A stretch of DNA of 64,000 bases, taken from assembly GCF_040538665.1 (NCBI RefSeq), contig NZ_JBEWXT010000001.1, positions 2,258,501-2,322,500 of the forward strand, in the 5' to 3' direction. How positions within the stretch are numbered: position 1 is the first letter of the stretch; the number at the start of each line of letters is the position of its first letter. Below are positions 9,536-18,857 of the stretch, one piece after another. Under the pieces are notes generated by a model. It saw nothing but the letters and a program-made list of their open reading frames with translations, was not told the origin of the DNA and ran no database searches. Source of the DNA: Aureibaculum sp. 2308TA14-22 (GTDB taxonomy: Bacteria; Bacteroidota; Bacteroidia; Flavobacteriales; Flavobacteriaceae). Both the position numbers and the translations under genes were made by a program.

Positions 9536-11140
9536 ATGCAACTGCACTTAACCTACAGTAAGAGCCTTCTAAAAATAATCAGTATTACTTTATTAGTGTT
9601 TTTTACCGCTTGTAAATCAGATACAAACAAAACCATATCAACCGATACTACCGATTTTCGGTTTGAAGAAATTACCATCACCAAATTGCAGGAGGGTTAC
9701 AACAATAATAAGTTTACAATAACCGAGGTTACTCAAAGCTTTATAAACCAAATAGAGAAGATAGATGACAATGGCCCTCAATTAAATTCTGTTATACAAG
9801 TAAATCCTGATGCAATAACCATTGCAGAGCAATTAGACAAAGAACTGCAAGAAGGAAAATCTAGAGGAGCTTTACATGGTATTCCCGTACTATTAAAGGA
9901 CAACATCGACACCCATGACAATATGTTCACCACAGCTGGATCAAGAGCTTTGCAAGACTCCAAACCTTTACAAGACAGCCATGTAGCAAAAAGTTTACGC
10001 GAAGCGGGTGCAGTAATCCTTGGAAAAGCAAACCTGAGCGAATGGGCCAATTTTAGAGGGGAAATGTCCTCAAGTGGATGGAGCGGTATTGGAGGACAAA
10101 CCAAAAACCCATATATCTTGGACAGAAATCCATGTGGTTCCAGTTCAGGATCTGGTGTTGCAGTCTCGGCAAATCTGACCGTTTTGGCAATAGGTACTGA
10201 AACAAACGGCTCTATTGTTTGCCCATCGAACAACAACGGCGTTGTGGGTATTAAACCAACAGTTGGCTTGGTGAGTCGCTCAGGAATAATTCCCATTTCA
10301 TTTACCCAAGACACAGCGGGGCCAATGGCAAGGACTGTAGCCGATGCTGTTATCTGTTTAGGTACGTTGACGGGAGTTGACCCTGACGACAGTAAAACAT
10401 TGGCCAGCAAAAACAATATCAAAAACGATTATACTGAATTTTTAAACAAAGATGGTCTAGAAGGCAAAAAAATTGGTATTTATACCGCACCATTGGGAAG
10501 AAATTACAAAGTGGATACTATTTTTAATAAGGCTGTTGATTTTATTAAAAGCCAAGGTGCAGAAGTAGTTGAAATCGATAGAATATCAGATAACAATGTT
10601 GGCGGATTGTCTTTTCAAGTAATGCTGTACGAATATAAAGACGGACTGAACAATTACTTTAAGTCGTTGGGCAAAGATGCAAAAATCAAAAATTTGGAAG
10701 ATTTGATTGCTTTCAATAAAAAAGATTCTATTGAAATGGAATTTTATAACCAACGTTACTTGGAAATGGCTTTGGAAAAAGAAGGATTGGATAGTGATGG
10801 TTACAAAGAAACCGTATCAAAAATGCTTGAAGGTGCTAGAAAAAAAGGTATTGACAAAGTGATGGACGAACATAATTTAGATGCCATCATTTCACCCACG
10901 GGTGGACCAGCCTGGAAAACGGATCATATTAATGGCGACTCTTTTGGACTGGGTAGTTCTTCACCAGCTGCCAGAGCCGGATATCCTAATATTACCGTGC
11001 CGATGGGTTTTGTGGATACTTTACCTGTAGGGATTTCCTTTTTTGGTAGGGCTTGGAGCGAACCTATCTTGATAGAAATTGCCTATGCCTATGAGCAAGG
11101 CACAAAGCATAGAAAAGCACCAGAGTTTCTTAAAAATTAA
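9536..11140 (+). CDS. Amidase-signature family hydrolase, lipoprotein
   Basis: 534 residues. The signal ends in VFFTAC (Cys26), so it is probably an envelope lipoprotein. The amidase signature is complete: catalytic Lys121 in PVLLKDNID, the cis-Ser in the GSSSGSG loop (about 201-207), and nucleophile Ser226 in GTETNGSIVCPS. Family members hydrolyse amide bonds through a Ser-cisSer-Lys triad. The substrate cannot be read from sequence; lack of gatB/gatC nearby and the export signal argue against tRNA amidotransferase. It is followed 4 bp later by a cupin gene, so the two are probably one transcript. Confidence 0.88.
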   Translation: MQLHLTYSKSLLKIISITLLVFFTACKSDTNKTISTDTTDFRFEEITITKLQEGYNNNKFTITEVTQSFINQIEKIDDNGPQLNSVIQVNPDAITIAEQLDKELQEGKSRGALHGIPVLLKDNIDTHDNMFTTAGSRALQDSKPLQDSHVAKSLREAGAVILGKANLSEWANFRGEMSSSGWSGIGGQTKNPYILDRNPCGSSSGSGVAVSANLTVLAIGTETNGSIVCPSNNNGVVGIKPTVGLVSRSGIIPISFTQDTAGPMARTVADAVICLGTLTGVDPDDSKTLASKNNIKNDYTEFLNKDGLEGKKIGIYTAPLGRNYKVDTIFNKAVDFIKSQGAEVVEIDRISDNNVGGLSFQVMLYEYKDGLNNYFKSLGKDAKIKNLEDLIAFNKKDSIEMEFYNQRYLEMALEKEGLDSDGYKETVSKMLEGARKKGIDKVMDEHNLDAIISPTGGPAWKTDHINGDSFGLGSSSPAARAGYPNITVPMGFVDTLPVGISFFGRAWSEPILIEIAYAYEQGTKHRKAPEFLKN

Positions 11141-11144
11141 GTCA

Positions 11145-11504
11145 ATGGATGTTATTAATATAAAAGAAAAATTTTCTATTTTTAACGACTTTTGGTCGCC
11201 AAAAATTATAGGTCAGCTCAATGGACAAGATGTGAAGTTGGCAAAACTAAAAGGAGAATTTGTTTGGCACAATCATAAAGACGAAGATGAATTGTTCTTT
11301 ATTATTCAAGGTACACTGAAGATTGAATTTAGAGATAAGATAGTTACATTGAATGAAGGGGAAATGCTTATCATACCTAAAGGAACAGATCACAAACCCA
11401 TTGCAAACGATGAAGTTTTAGTGTTACTTTTTGAACCGTCAACTGTAAAACATACTGGAGAGGTAAAACATAAATTGACTAAAGAAAAGTTTGATTTTAT
11501 ATAA
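11145..11504 (+). CDS. Cupin-domain protein
   Basis: 119 residues from the ATG at 11145, directly after the amidase stop. A single small cupin barrel: FVWHNHKDEDELFFIIQG provides His42, His44 and Glu48 of motif 1 and MLIIPKGTDHKP the motif 2 His. These are typical metal ligands. Cupins of this size often act as small oxygenases, isomerases or sensors, and nothing narrows this one. The neighbouring amidase suggests joint work on a small amide or amino-acid derivative (inference). Confidence 0.8.
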   Translation: MDVINIKEKFSIFNDFWSPKIIGQLNGQDVKLAKLKGEFVWHNHKDEDELFFIIQGTLKIEFRDKIVTLNEGEMLIIPKGTDHKPIANDEVLVLLFEPSTVKHTGEVKHKLTKEKFDFI

Positions 11505-11546
11505 TTCAATTCTTCTAAAACACTACTTTCGCACAAAATTAGATTA

Positions 11547-12383
11547 ATGATCGCTTTAGGAAAACACAATACACTTACCGTTACTGAAAAAACAGATGAG
11601 GGACTGACCTTAAGCGATGATAACAACGAAAAAGTGCTATTGCCAAATCAATATACTCCCGAAAAATGTGAAATAGGCTCTCAAATTGAAGTTTTTATAT
11701 ACCATGACAATGAGGGTAAAAAAATAGCAACCACTAAAAAACCAAAGATTCAGTTGTATCAGTTTGCGTCATTACAGGTAGTGGCAATGACAAAAGTAGG
11801 TGCTTTTTTAAATTGGGGACTTGATAAAGACCTCCTCGTTCCGTTCAGTGAGCAAAAGCAAGAAATGACCGAGGGCAAATGGTATATTGTACATTTGGAT
11901 CTGGACGAAAATACAAACCGACTTTTTGCAAGCAGTTATGTGGAAAAACAACTACAAAATATAAACATTACGATTTCGGAAGGAGATAAAGTTAATCTGC
12001 TCATTTATCAGAAAACCGATCTGGGCTATGTGGTCATAATTAATAATGAACATAAAGGATTGGTTTATGAAAATGAGGTTTTCTCAAAAATAAACATAGG
12101 CAATAAGACAGAAGGTTATGTAAAAAAAATCCGTGAAGACAAGCATATAGATGTTTCTCTACAGCCTATTGGTTATAGAAATTTTAATGACTCCAATAGT
12201 AATCTTATTATGAAAATCCTTGCTAAAAATAACCGTTTTTTGCCCTTAACCGATAAAAGTTCTCCAGAAGAAATTTATGAAACCTTTGGAATAAGTAAAA
12301 AGGCATTTAAAAAAGCGATAGGTTTTTTGTATAAAAGACGTTTTATTACTTTAGGGAAAGATGGAATTTCATTAACCAAATAA
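11547..12383 (+). CDS. CvfB-like S1-domain RNA-binding protein
   Basis: 278 residues. Its layout matches the CvfB/YitL family: an N-terminal S1-like region (about 1-65), a second S1 (about 68-135, with VGAFLNWGLDKDLLVPFSEQ), a third (about 140-210, with GYVKKIREDKHIDVSLQP) and a C-terminal winged helix (about 215-278, SPEEIYETFGISKKAFKKAIGFLYK). Family members bind RNA and affect virulence regulators in Gram-positives; the role in Bacteroidetes is not established. It is convergent with mutB, 18 bp away. Confidence 0.88.
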   Translation: MIALGKHNTLTVTEKTDEGLTLSDDNNEKVLLPNQYTPEKCEIGSQIEVFIYHDNEGKKIATTKKPKIQLYQFASLQVVAMTKVGAFLNWGLDKDLLVPFSEQKQEMTEGKWYIVHLDLDENTNRLFASSYVEKQLQNINITISEGDKVNLLIYQKTDLGYVVIINNEHKGLVYENEVFSKINIGNKTEGYVKKIREDKHIDVSLQPIGYRNFNDSNSNLIMKILAKNNRFLPLTDKSSPEEIYETFGISKKAFKKAIGFLYKRRFITLGKDGISLTK

Positions 12384-12401
12384 ATAATAACTTTACTCAA
12401 C

Positions 12402-14465
12402 TTATTTCGTACCTTCAATCAAAACCTCTAAAATGTCAATGGCCGCTTTTGATATTTTTGTACCAGGGCCAAAAACACCTACTACTCCACTGTCAAATAA
12501 AAACTGATAATCTTTAGGCGGTATAACTCCACCTGCAATAACCATGATGTCTTCCCGTTCGTAATTTTTAAGCTCTTCCAAAACTTGGGGTACTAAGGTT
12601 TTATGGCCTGCTGCTAATGAAGAAATACCCAAAACATGTACGTCGTTTTCTATTGCTTGCTTGGCGACCTCTTTTGGTGTTTGGAATAACGGACCTATAT
12701 CCACATCAAAACCCAAATCGGCAAAACTGGTCGCCACTACTTTCGCACCACGGTCATGTCCGTCCTGACCCATTTTAGCGACCATTATTCTAGGACGGCG
12801 ACCATCCAACTCGGCAAATTCATCCGCCAAAGCCGTAGCTTTTTTAAAATGTTCGTCGTCTTGTATTGCTTTGCTGTACACTCCTGTTATTGAATTTATT
12901 TTTGCTTTGTATCTGCCAAAAACTTGTTCCAAGGCATTTGAAATCTCTCCTAAGGTGGCTCTATGTTCGGCAGCTTCTACCGCCAAAGCTAATAAATTTC
13001 CGTTACCTGTTTTGGCACAATCACTTAATTTTAAAAGTGCTTCATCAACTAACCCTTGATTTCTATTCTCTTTTACACTATTTATTCTATTAATTTGAGC
13101 ATTACGTACAGCATCATTATCAACCTCTAATGTATCCAAACTATCCTCTTCTTTAAGCTGATATTTATTTACACCAACTATAATATCTTGACCGCTATCA
13201 ATTCTAGCTTGCTTTTTTGCGGCAGCTTCCTCTATTCGCATTTTTGGAATGCCTTTTTCTATCGCTTTGGTCATTCCACCAAGCTCTTCCACTTCTTGAA
13301 TCAACTGCCATGCTTTTTGGGCTATATCCTCAGTTAATCCTTCCACATAATAAGAGCCCGCCCAAGGGTCAACAGTTTTGGTAATATTGGTTTCTTCTTG
13401 AATATAAATTTGTGTATTCCGTGCAATTCTTGCTGAAAAATCCGTAGGTAAAGCAATAGCTTCATCTAAAGCGTTGGTATGTAAACTTTGGGTGCCACCA
13501 AAAGCGGCGGCCATGGCTTCAATGGCTGTTCTTGCCACATTATTAAAAGGATCTTGAGCGGTTAAACTCCAACCACTGGTTTGACAATGTGTTCGTAATG
13601 CCAATGATTTTTGGTTCTTGGGATTAAACTGTTTCACAATTTTAGCCCATAACATTCTACCTGCTCTTAATTTTGCTATTTCTTTAAAATGCTCCATACC
13701 TATTGCCCAGAAAAAAGACAATCTCGGGGCAAATGTATCAATATCCATTCCCGCTTTTAAGCCGGTTTTTATGTATTCCAATCCATCTGCCAAGGTATAT
13801 GCCAATTCGATTTCAGGTGTTGCACCTGCCTCTTGCATGTGGTAACCCGAAATGGAAATTGAATTGAATTTTGGCATATTTTTACTGGTATATTCAAAAA
13901 TATCAGCCACAATTTTCATGGAAGGTTGCGGTGGATAAATGTAGGTATTACGCACCATAAACTCCTTGAGAATATCATTTTGAATGGTACCTGCTAATTG
14001 TTCCGTACTTACCCCCTGCTCTTTTGCCGCCACAATATAAAATGCCAAAATAGGAAGTACCGCACCGTTCATGGTCATGGAAACGGACATCTTATCTAAG
14101 GGAATTTTGTCAAAGAGGATTTTCATATCTTCAACTGAATCAATTGCAACACCTGCTTTGCCCACATCGCCTTGTACACGTTCATGATCGGAATCGTACC
14201 CTCTGTGGGTAGCCAAATCAAAAGCTACAGAAAGCCCTTTTTGACCCGCTGCTAAATTTCTCCTGTAAAAAGCATTGCTTTCTTCTGCAGTTGAAAACCC
14301 AGCATATTGGCGAATGGTCCAAGGACGGCGAACATACATAGTTGAGTATGGGCCACGTAGGTAGGGTGGAATCCCGGCGGCAAAATTTTCGTGAGGAAAG
14401 TTTCCAGGTCGGAGCTCGGAGTTTTTAGTACTTAGTTTTATATGTTGAAGGCTTTTCCGTGACAT
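12402..14465 (-). CDS. mutB: Methylmalonyl-CoA mutase, large (catalytic) subunit
   Basis: 687 residues. It interconverts methylmalonyl-CoA and succinyl-CoA with adenosylcobalamin. The TIM barrel fills about 30-530 ([22 protein letters not shown] at the start, then [12 protein letters not shown]). The C-terminal cobalamin-binding domain (about 550-685) has the base-off motif DGHDRG, whose His ligates cobalt, then [12 protein letters not shown] and VIAGGVIPP. The start codon overlaps the stop of mutA by one base (TAATG), which fits translational coupling. It is the last gene of an operon with udk and divIC-like. Confidence 0.97.
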   Translation of the reverse strand: MSRKSLQHIKLSTKNSELRPGNFPHENFAAGIPPYLRGPYSTMYVRRPWTIRQYAGFSTAEESNAFYRRNLAAGQKGLSVAFDLATHRGYDSDHERVQGDVGKAGVAIDSVEDMKILFDKIPLDKMSVSMTMNGAVLPILAFYIVAAKEQGVSTEQLAGTIQNDILKEFMVRNTYIYPPQPSMKIVADIFEYTSKNMPKFNSISISGYHMQEAGATPEIELAYTLADGLEYIKTGLKAGMDIDTFAPRLSFFWAIGMEHFKEIAKLRAGRMLWAKIVKQFNPKNQKSLALRTHCQTSGWSLTAQDPFNNVARTAIEAMAAAFGGTQSLHTNALDEAIALPTDFSARIARNTQIYIQEETNITKTVDPWAGSYYVEGLTEDIAQKAWQLIQEVEELGGMTKAIEKGIPKMRIEEAAAKKQARIDSGQDIIVGVNKYQLKEEDSLDTLEVDNDAVRNAQINRINSVKENRNQGLVDEALLKLSDCAKTGNGNLLALAVEAAEHRATLGEISNALEQVFGRYKAKINSITGVYSKAIQDDEHFKKATALADEFAELDGRRPRIMVAKMGQDGHDRGAKVVATSFADLGFDVDIGPLFQTPKEVAKQAIENDVHVLGISSLAAGHKTLVPQVLEELKNYEREDIMVIAGGVIPPKDYQFLFDSGVVGVFGPGTKISKAAIDILEVLIEGTK

Positions 14466-15844
14466 TATTCGTTCTTTAACCGTTCTTGTTCTAATTTTTC
14501 AGCCAATCTTTTTTCAATTATTGGTTTTATAACCGTTTTTCTCGGTTTAATTTTTACAAAAGGATACAGTTCCAATTCGGTTTTCATTTTATCGGTTAGG
14601 TTTGGATGCTTATTTGTTCCCAATAATACAAGTTCGCCATTATCAAACTGCTGCTGTTCTTTTGTGGCACTTTCTTCTATTTTACGTTGAATTGTTCCGG
14701 CCTGTAACTGTTTTAAAAATCCACCGTTTTTTTCAATATCCTTAAATAAATCCAAAGCCTTTTCCGCAATTTGATTGGTCAAAGCTTCTATGTAATACGA
14801 ACCGTCCGCAAATTGATTAGCTTGTTTAAAATGACTTTCCTCTTGTAAAATTAAGAGTTGATTTCGGGCTATACGTTCACCAAATTCGTTCTTTTTATGG
14901 TACAAACTATCATAAGAAACGTTAGAAATTACATCTGCCCCTCCCAAAATGGCACTCATACATTCAGTGGTAGTTCGTAACATATTTACATTATAATCAT
15001 ATAATGTTTTATTGCGTAAACTGGGTTTTACAAATAGGTTGGCATTCATAGTTCTTCCGTACTCTTTTGCAAGTAATTGCCAGAGGTATTGAAAAGCTCT
15101 TAATTTAGCAATTTCGAAGAAGTAGTTGCTGGAGACGGCGAAGTTGAAAACAATCGATTGAATAGATTGCTTCGCTTCGCTCGCAATGACGTTTAAATAC
15201 TCATTGCCATGAGCCAAGGCATAGGCAACTTGTTGCACAATAGTAGCCCCAGCGTTTTGGTAATGACCAGCATCAACAGAAAGTACTCTAGTATTATCCG
15301 TTGCTATGCTAAGAATTTTTTCTAAAACCTTATGGTCTTCTTTAATACTTTTAAACCAATTGCCCGTTTTGGCAAGATTGCCGATAATGTCCAAGTTTAA
15401 AAAGACATTGAAGGATAAGCTTATTTCAACCAGTTCAAGTAAAAAATCTTCAGAAAGAAAATTGAGTTTGAAGTAGATTTGTAAAGAATCTTCACTATTG
15501 CCCTGAACAGTAAGTTCTTTTACTAATTGCCTTATGTTAAACGGCTTATTAGCTTCAAATTCAATTGAAGTTGCTCCACGACTTAGAGCGTCTTTTGCTA
15601 AAAAATTTGCTGTTTTTTCATCAGAAACAAAAATGGACTGGCAAATAGAAAATTGTTTTCTTTCGGAATCAATACTCAAAAATTCAGTATCATTTTTATG
15701 ATAAAAAGGTTTTACCTTAATACCTTCATTAGATTCCCACACTAAGGCATCATTGTAATCAGCTCCTTTTAAATCTACTTGAATTTTTTGTTTCCATTGT
15801 TTGGAAGTTACAGATTCAAATTCATTAAACAAATCATCGTTCAT
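14465..15844 (-). CDS. mutA: Methylmalonyl-CoA mutase, small subunit, carrying an in-frame dispersed repeat
   Basis: 459 residues; it pairs with MutB as the non-catalytic subunit and lacks the DxHxxG cobalamin motif. Barrel motifs are [21 protein letters not shown] and [21 protein letters not shown]. Between them, residues about 218-231 read [14 protein letters not shown], which is a translated copy of a dispersed palindromic element (15164-15191). Relatives have an ordinary loop here. The frame is kept, so the protein is probably still made, with a longer loop. Only 3 bp separate it from the divIC-like gene. Confidence 0.95.
   Translation of the reverse strand: MNDDLFNEFESVTSKQWKQKIQVDLKGADYNDALVWESNEGIKVKPFYHKNDTEFLSIDSERKQFSICQSIFVSDEKTANFLAKDALSRGATSIEFEANKPFNIRQLVKELTVQGNSEDSLQIYFKLNFLSEDFLLELVEISLSFNVFLNLDIIGNLAKTGNWFKSIKEDHKVLEKILSIATDNTRVLSVDAGHYQNAGATIVQQVAYALAHGNEYLNVIASEAKQSIQSIVFNFAVSSNYFFEIAKLRAFQYLWQLLAKEYGRTMNANLFVKPSLRNKTLYDYNVNMLRTTTECMSAILGGADVISNVSYDSLYHKKNEFGERIARNQLLILQEESHFKQANQFADGSYYIEALTNQIAEKALDLFKDIEKNGGFLKQLQAGTIQRKIEESATKEQQQFDNGELVLLGTNKHPNLTDKMKTELELYPFVKIKPRKTVIKPIIEKRLAEKLEQERLKNE
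15164..15191. repeat. Dispersed palindromic element inside mutA
   Basis: Contains ATTGCTTCGCTTCGCTCGC followed by AATGAC, with ATTGC/GCAAT as outer inverted ends. Short elements with this GCGAAGCGAAGC core are spread through many bacterial genomes, usually between genes. This copy is translated in frame on the minus strand. Family naming is from memory. Confidence 0.75.
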
Positions 15845-15846
15845 GG

Positions 15847-16164
15847 CTATTCTTTTATAGAATCGAAATCAATAATATAGATATCTTCGTCCTTACGCTT
15901 CATTTTATACTCTTCACGGGCAAATTTTTCCAAAGAATCTGGATCCATTAAATTCTTGATTAACTTTTTATCCTTTTCAACCTCAGCATCGTAAAATTCA
16001 TTGGCCTTTTCCAGTTTATTTATTTCTTGATTTAACTCTCTATGATTTAGATAAGAATTTTCATCAAGAAATACCATCCAAATTAAAAATAACAACAAAA
16101 TAAGAATATATCTGTTACTGAAAAATTTAACCACTTTATGTTGTCTAAACTCTTTAAAGGTCAT
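15847..16164 (-). CDS. Septum formation initiator family protein (FtsB/DivIC-like)
   Basis: 105 residues: short cytoplasmic N-terminus, one membrane helix at about 17-36, a coiled coil at about 42-75 (LNQEINKLEKANEFYDAEVEKDKKLIKNL) and the family tail DPDSLEKFAREEYKMKRKDEDIYII. Such proteins join FtsL and FtsQ-like partners at the division septum. It starts on the base after the udk stop and leads into mutA after 2 bp, so it is cotranscribed with functionally unrelated genes, as is common in flavobacteria. Confidence 0.9.
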   Translation of the reverse strand: MTFKEFRQHKVVKFFSNRYILILLLFLIWMVFLDENSYLNHRELNQEINKLEKANEFYDAEVEKDKKLIKNLMDPDSLEKFAREEYKMKRKDEDIYIIDFDSIKE

Positions 16165-16773
16165 TTACTGTAATCTTTCATTGATTATGGTTCTCACAAT
16201 ATCTATGGCCACCGTATTGTATTTATTGTTGGGGATAATAATATCAGCGTATTCTTTCATGGGCTCGATAAATTGTTCGTGCATTGGTTTTAATGTAGTC
16301 TGATAACGTTGTAAAACCTCATCCATGTCTCTAGCCCTTTCCGTAATATCACGTTTTAAACGACGGATGAGTCGCTCATCAGAATCGGCATGAACAAAGA
16401 CTTTAATGTCCATCATATCACGTAATTCTTTGTTAGTCAATATTAAAATCCCTTCGACGATTAGCACCTTACTTGGATGTGTTTTTATAGTATCCTTGGT
16501 TCTATTATGCCTTGCAAAAGAATAAACAGGCTGCAAAACGGTTTTCCCCTTTTTCAATTGTGATAAGTGATTTACCAATAAGTCAAAATCTATTGCTCTG
16601 GGGTGATCAAAATTTATTTTTGTACGCTCTTCAATAGTTAAACTATCGGTTTCCCGGTAATAGGAATCTTGAGAAATTACTGTTACATCCTCATTGGGCA
16701 ATTCGTTGATAATCTGATTTACAACTGTTGTTTTTCCGCTTCCGGTACCACCGGCTATTCCAATTACAAGCAT
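16165..16773 (-). CDS. udk: Uridine kinase
   Basis: 202 residues. It phosphorylates uridine and cytidine in pyrimidine salvage. The P-loop is GIAGGTGSGKTTVV (5-18). Further family features are ISQDSYYRE, NFDHPRAIDFDLLVNHL, the lid-like HNRTKDT, VIVEGIL and the arginine-rich HADSDERLIRRLKRDITERARD. Length and layout are normal. It is the first gene of the operon udk, divIC-like, mutA, mutB. Confidence 0.96.
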   Translation of the reverse strand: MLVIGIAGGTGSGKTTVVNQIINELPNEDVTVISQDSYYRETDSLTIEERTKINFDHPRAIDFDLLVNHLSQLKKGKTVLQPVYSFARHNRTKDTIKTHPSKVLIVEGILILTNKELRDMMDIKVFVHADSDERLIRRLKRDITERARDMDEVLQRYQTTLKPMHEQFIEPMKEYADIIIPNNKYNTVAIDIVRTIINERLQ

Positions 16774-16795
16774 TAAATTCAGTATTTGATTAGTG

Positions 16796-16803
16796 CAAAT
16801 TTA
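16796..16803 (-). promoter_or_regulatory. Candidate -7 box of the udk operon
   Basis: TAAATTTG read on the minus strand, 22 bp before the udk ATG, matches TAnnTTTG. No convincing TTTG lies at the expected distance upstream, so this is a weak call. Confidence 0.4.
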
Positions 16804-16820
16804 ACCTAAAATGCATGATT

Positions 16821-17228
16821 TTACTTCTCAATTTTTAAAACTTCTTCTTCGGTAAATACTTTATTATTTGAATTTCCAAAGTTATTGGTAATATAATTCA
16901 TTACATCAGCAATTTCTTTGTTAGATAAACCCATAGCGGTCATAGTTCCATTATAGATTTTACCGTTTACAGTAATTTCTCCCGATTGACCAAATTTTAC
17001 CGCTCTAATGCTTTTTTCGCGATTTTTCATTAAATAATCTGACTTTGCTAAAGGCGGCGTAACTTTTTCCACACCTTTGCCATCTGGTAAATGGCAATTC
17101 ATGCAAAAATCTTCATAAATAATTGCTCCTCTATCTATACTTTCTACAAATTCTTTACTCTTTTTATCTTGACTATAACCAAAACAAAAGTAGAAAAATA
17201 GTATGCTAGGAAATATGATTTTAATCAT
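16821..17228 (-). CDS. c-type cytochrome, single haem
   Basis: 135 residues with a signal peptide (to about Gln20) and one haem-attachment site, CMNCH (Cys42, Cys45, His46), followed by PDGKGVEKVTPPLAKSDYL typical of small class I cytochromes. The distal Met is one of those in GTMTAMGLS. It is periplasmic. Its start overlaps the stop of the sugar dehydrogenase gene by four bases (ATGA), so the two are coupled, and the cytochrome is the likely electron acceptor of that enzyme (inference). Confidence 0.9.
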   Translation of the reverse strand: MIKIIFPSILFFYFCFGYSQDKKSKEFVESIDRGAIIYEDFCMNCHLPDGKGVEKVTPPLAKSDYLMKNREKSIRAVKFGQSGEITVNGKIYNGTMTAMGLSNKEIADVMNYITNNFGNSNNKVFTEEEVLKIEK

Positions 17229-18352
17229 ACTTTTGGAACAATTTTAACTATGCCTAAATTTTCAATGCCTACATAAATATAACCATCCGGTGCCTGTCTA
17301 ACACTTCTTACACGCCCTAAACTTTCAAACATTTTTTCTCGCTTAACGACTTCATTGTTTTCTAATACCAATCTTTCTAAATATTGAAATTTTAATGATC
17401 CGACAAGTAAATTTCCTTTCCATTCGGGATATTTATCTGAAGAAACTATAGTAAAGCCGCTAGGTGCAATAGATGGTACCCAATAGAACAAAGGTTGCTC
17501 CATACCGGGTAATGCAGTATGATCAGTAAATGATGTGCCGCTATAGTTTACTCCATAGCTAATTTTTGGCCAACCGTAATTTAATCCCTTTTGGATGATA
17601 TTGATTTCATCACCACCTTTTGGACCATGTTCATGTGTCCAAATTTCTCCAGTTTCAGGATGCTTATACATACCTTGTGGATTTCTATGACCATAGGAAT
17701 AAATTGCCGTTTTAGCATTTGACTCATCTACAAATGGATTGTCTGTAGGGATAGTACCATCTTCATTCAGACGGTAAATTTTTCCGCCATCTCTTGTGAT
17801 ATCTTGTGGATTTTCATCACGATTACCTCTATCGCCTACAGAAAAATAAAGAAAACCATCATTGTCAAATGCTAATCTCGATCCGAAATGTTGTCCTTTA
17901 GTTGTATTAGGGGTGGCTTTGTACAAAAGCTTCTTGTAAGTAAGTGAGTTTCCTTCTAATTTCGCTCTCATTATAGCTGTATTGCCTCCATCTCCATCAC
18001 CTTCTTGAGAAGCATATGAAAAATATATCCATCCATTTTCGTTATAGTTAGGATGAGCAATAACATCCAACAAACCACCTTGGCCTCTTTGATAAATTTC
18101 AGGAAGACCACTAATGATTGTTTTTTTACTATCTTTAAAATGAATCAATTCACCCGATTTTTCGGTAATCAAAATACTACCATCAGGTAAAAACGTCATC
18201 CCCCAAGGTATATCTAATTCTTGAACAATTAATTCGGTAGTGTAATTTGTATCGCCTGGTTCTTCAGCTTTAACTTCAGATTCTACTTGTTGTGCACAAG
18301 CAGAATAGTTAATAAATACAAAAATTAGAAATGAAAATTTATAAAACTTCAT
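17225..18352 (-). CDS. PQQ-dependent sugar dehydrogenase (soluble aldose dehydrogenase family)
   Basis: 375 residues from the ATG at 18352; a longer frame reaches further but lacks a signal sequence, whereas this start gives a signal ending in NYSACAQ. The beta-propeller has the family motifs LDIPWGMTFLPDGSILITEKSG, QGGLLDVIAHPNY, HFGSRLAFDNDGFLYFSVGDRG, YSYGHRNPQG, HEHGPKGGDEIN and VRQAPDGYIYV. Catalytic His and calcium/PQQ residues lie in these loops. Relatives (YliI/Asd type) oxidise aldoses in the periplasm. Coupled to the downstream cytochrome c gene. Confidence 0.9.
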   Translation of the reverse strand: MKFYKFSFLIFVFINYSACAQQVESEVKAEEPGDTNYTTELIVQELDIPWGMTFLPDGSILITEKSGELIHFKDSKKTIISGLPEIYQRGQGGLLDVIAHPNYNENGWIYFSYASQEGDGDGGNTAIMRAKLEGNSLTYKKLLYKATPNTTKGQHFGSRLAFDNDGFLYFSVGDRGNRDENPQDITRDGGKIYRLNEDGTIPTDNPFVDESNAKTAIYSYGHRNPQGMYKHPETGEIWTHEHGPKGGDEINIIQKGLNYGWPKISYGVNYSGTSFTDHTALPGMEQPLFYWVPSIAPSGFTIVSSDKYPEWKGNLLVGSLKFQYLERLVLENNEVVKREKMFESLGRVRSVRQAPDGYIYVGIENLGIVKIVPKV

Positions 18353-18401
18353 AATAAGTGTGTTAATGTTTAGAGGAACTAAAATTACAAATAAATCTGT
18401 A

Positions 18402-18431
18402 TTGTAACTATTAATAAAAACTATATATTTG
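18402..18431 (+). promoter_or_regulatory. Candidate promoter for tRNA-Pro
   Basis: TTG at 18402-18404 and TATATTTG at 18424-18431, spacing 19 bp, followed by GCACC. This fits the Bacteroidetes consensus and points at the tRNA gene about 120 bp downstream. It overlaps the 5' side of the divergent sugar dehydrogenase gene region. Confidence 0.5.
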
Positions 18432-18495
18432 CACCTCAAATTTTTAGAGGATAAATTTTGATTATTTTTCTAGAAATTTATTGAAATTTTTACAC

Positions 18496-18537
18496 TTCGG
18501 GGTGTAGCCCCTCGACTTCGCTCGGGATAAACTACAC
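18496..18537. repeat. Dispersed palindromic element next to the tRNA gene, sharing 13 nt with it
   Basis: GTGTAG (18502-18507) and CTACAC (18532-18537) are inverted ends around a CCCCTCGACTTCGCTCGGG core. The leftmost 13 bases TTCGGGGTGTAGC (18496-18508) are repeated exactly at 18553-18565, where they form the 5' end of tRNA-Pro. Confidence 0.65.
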
Positions 18538-18554
18538 TACGAATTTATATTTTT

Positions 18555-18629
18555 CGGGGTGTAGCGTAGCCCGGTTATCGCGCCGCGTTTGGGACGCGGA
18601 GGTCGCAGGTTCGAATCCTGCCACCCCGA
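18555..18629 (+). tRNA. tRNA-Pro (anticodon TGG)
   Basis: Acceptor arms CGGGGTG (18555-18561) and CACCCCG (18622-18628) pair, with discriminator A at 18629. The anticodon stem is CCGCG/CGCGG around the loop TTTGGGA, giving TGG. The T arm is GCAGGTTCGAATCCTGC. CCA is not encoded. The 3' half is the likely integration target of the neighbouring integrase (inference). Confidence 0.97.
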
Positions 18630-18672
18630 CAAATAGGGTATTAAAATAAAATATATAATACCTAAATTAATG

Positions 18673-18707
18673 AAAGCCAGTAAAATACATTTTTGCTGGC
18701 TTTTTTT
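18673..18707 (+). terminator. Rho-independent terminator downstream of tRNA-Pro
   Basis: A 13-bp stem (18673-18685 with 18691-18703, core AAAGCCAG/CTGGCTTT, one T-G pair) with loop TACAT and a following run of seven T. It lies inside the presumed left end of the mobile element. Confidence 0.85.
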
Positions 18708-18857
18708 ATTTCCATTTGAACGTATATCTCTTAGTGTCCTATTTCGTGCCCTATTTTTTTGGAAATAAATTCCTATATTTATAGTTCATAGCCCGTATTT
18801 GACTTTCGTGGCGATTTGGCTTTCGTTTAACTGATTTTTTAATTAAAAACGAAAGTA

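Noticed and set aside
9778-10422. A 214-codon open frame on the minus strand
   Set aside because: It lies entirely inside the amidase gene, whose active-site motifs are intact on the plus strand; a shadow of codon bias.
18602-18640. A second tRNA next to tRNA-Pro
   Set aside because: Only the T arm and acceptor of the same tRNA are present; no other cloverleaf can be drawn.
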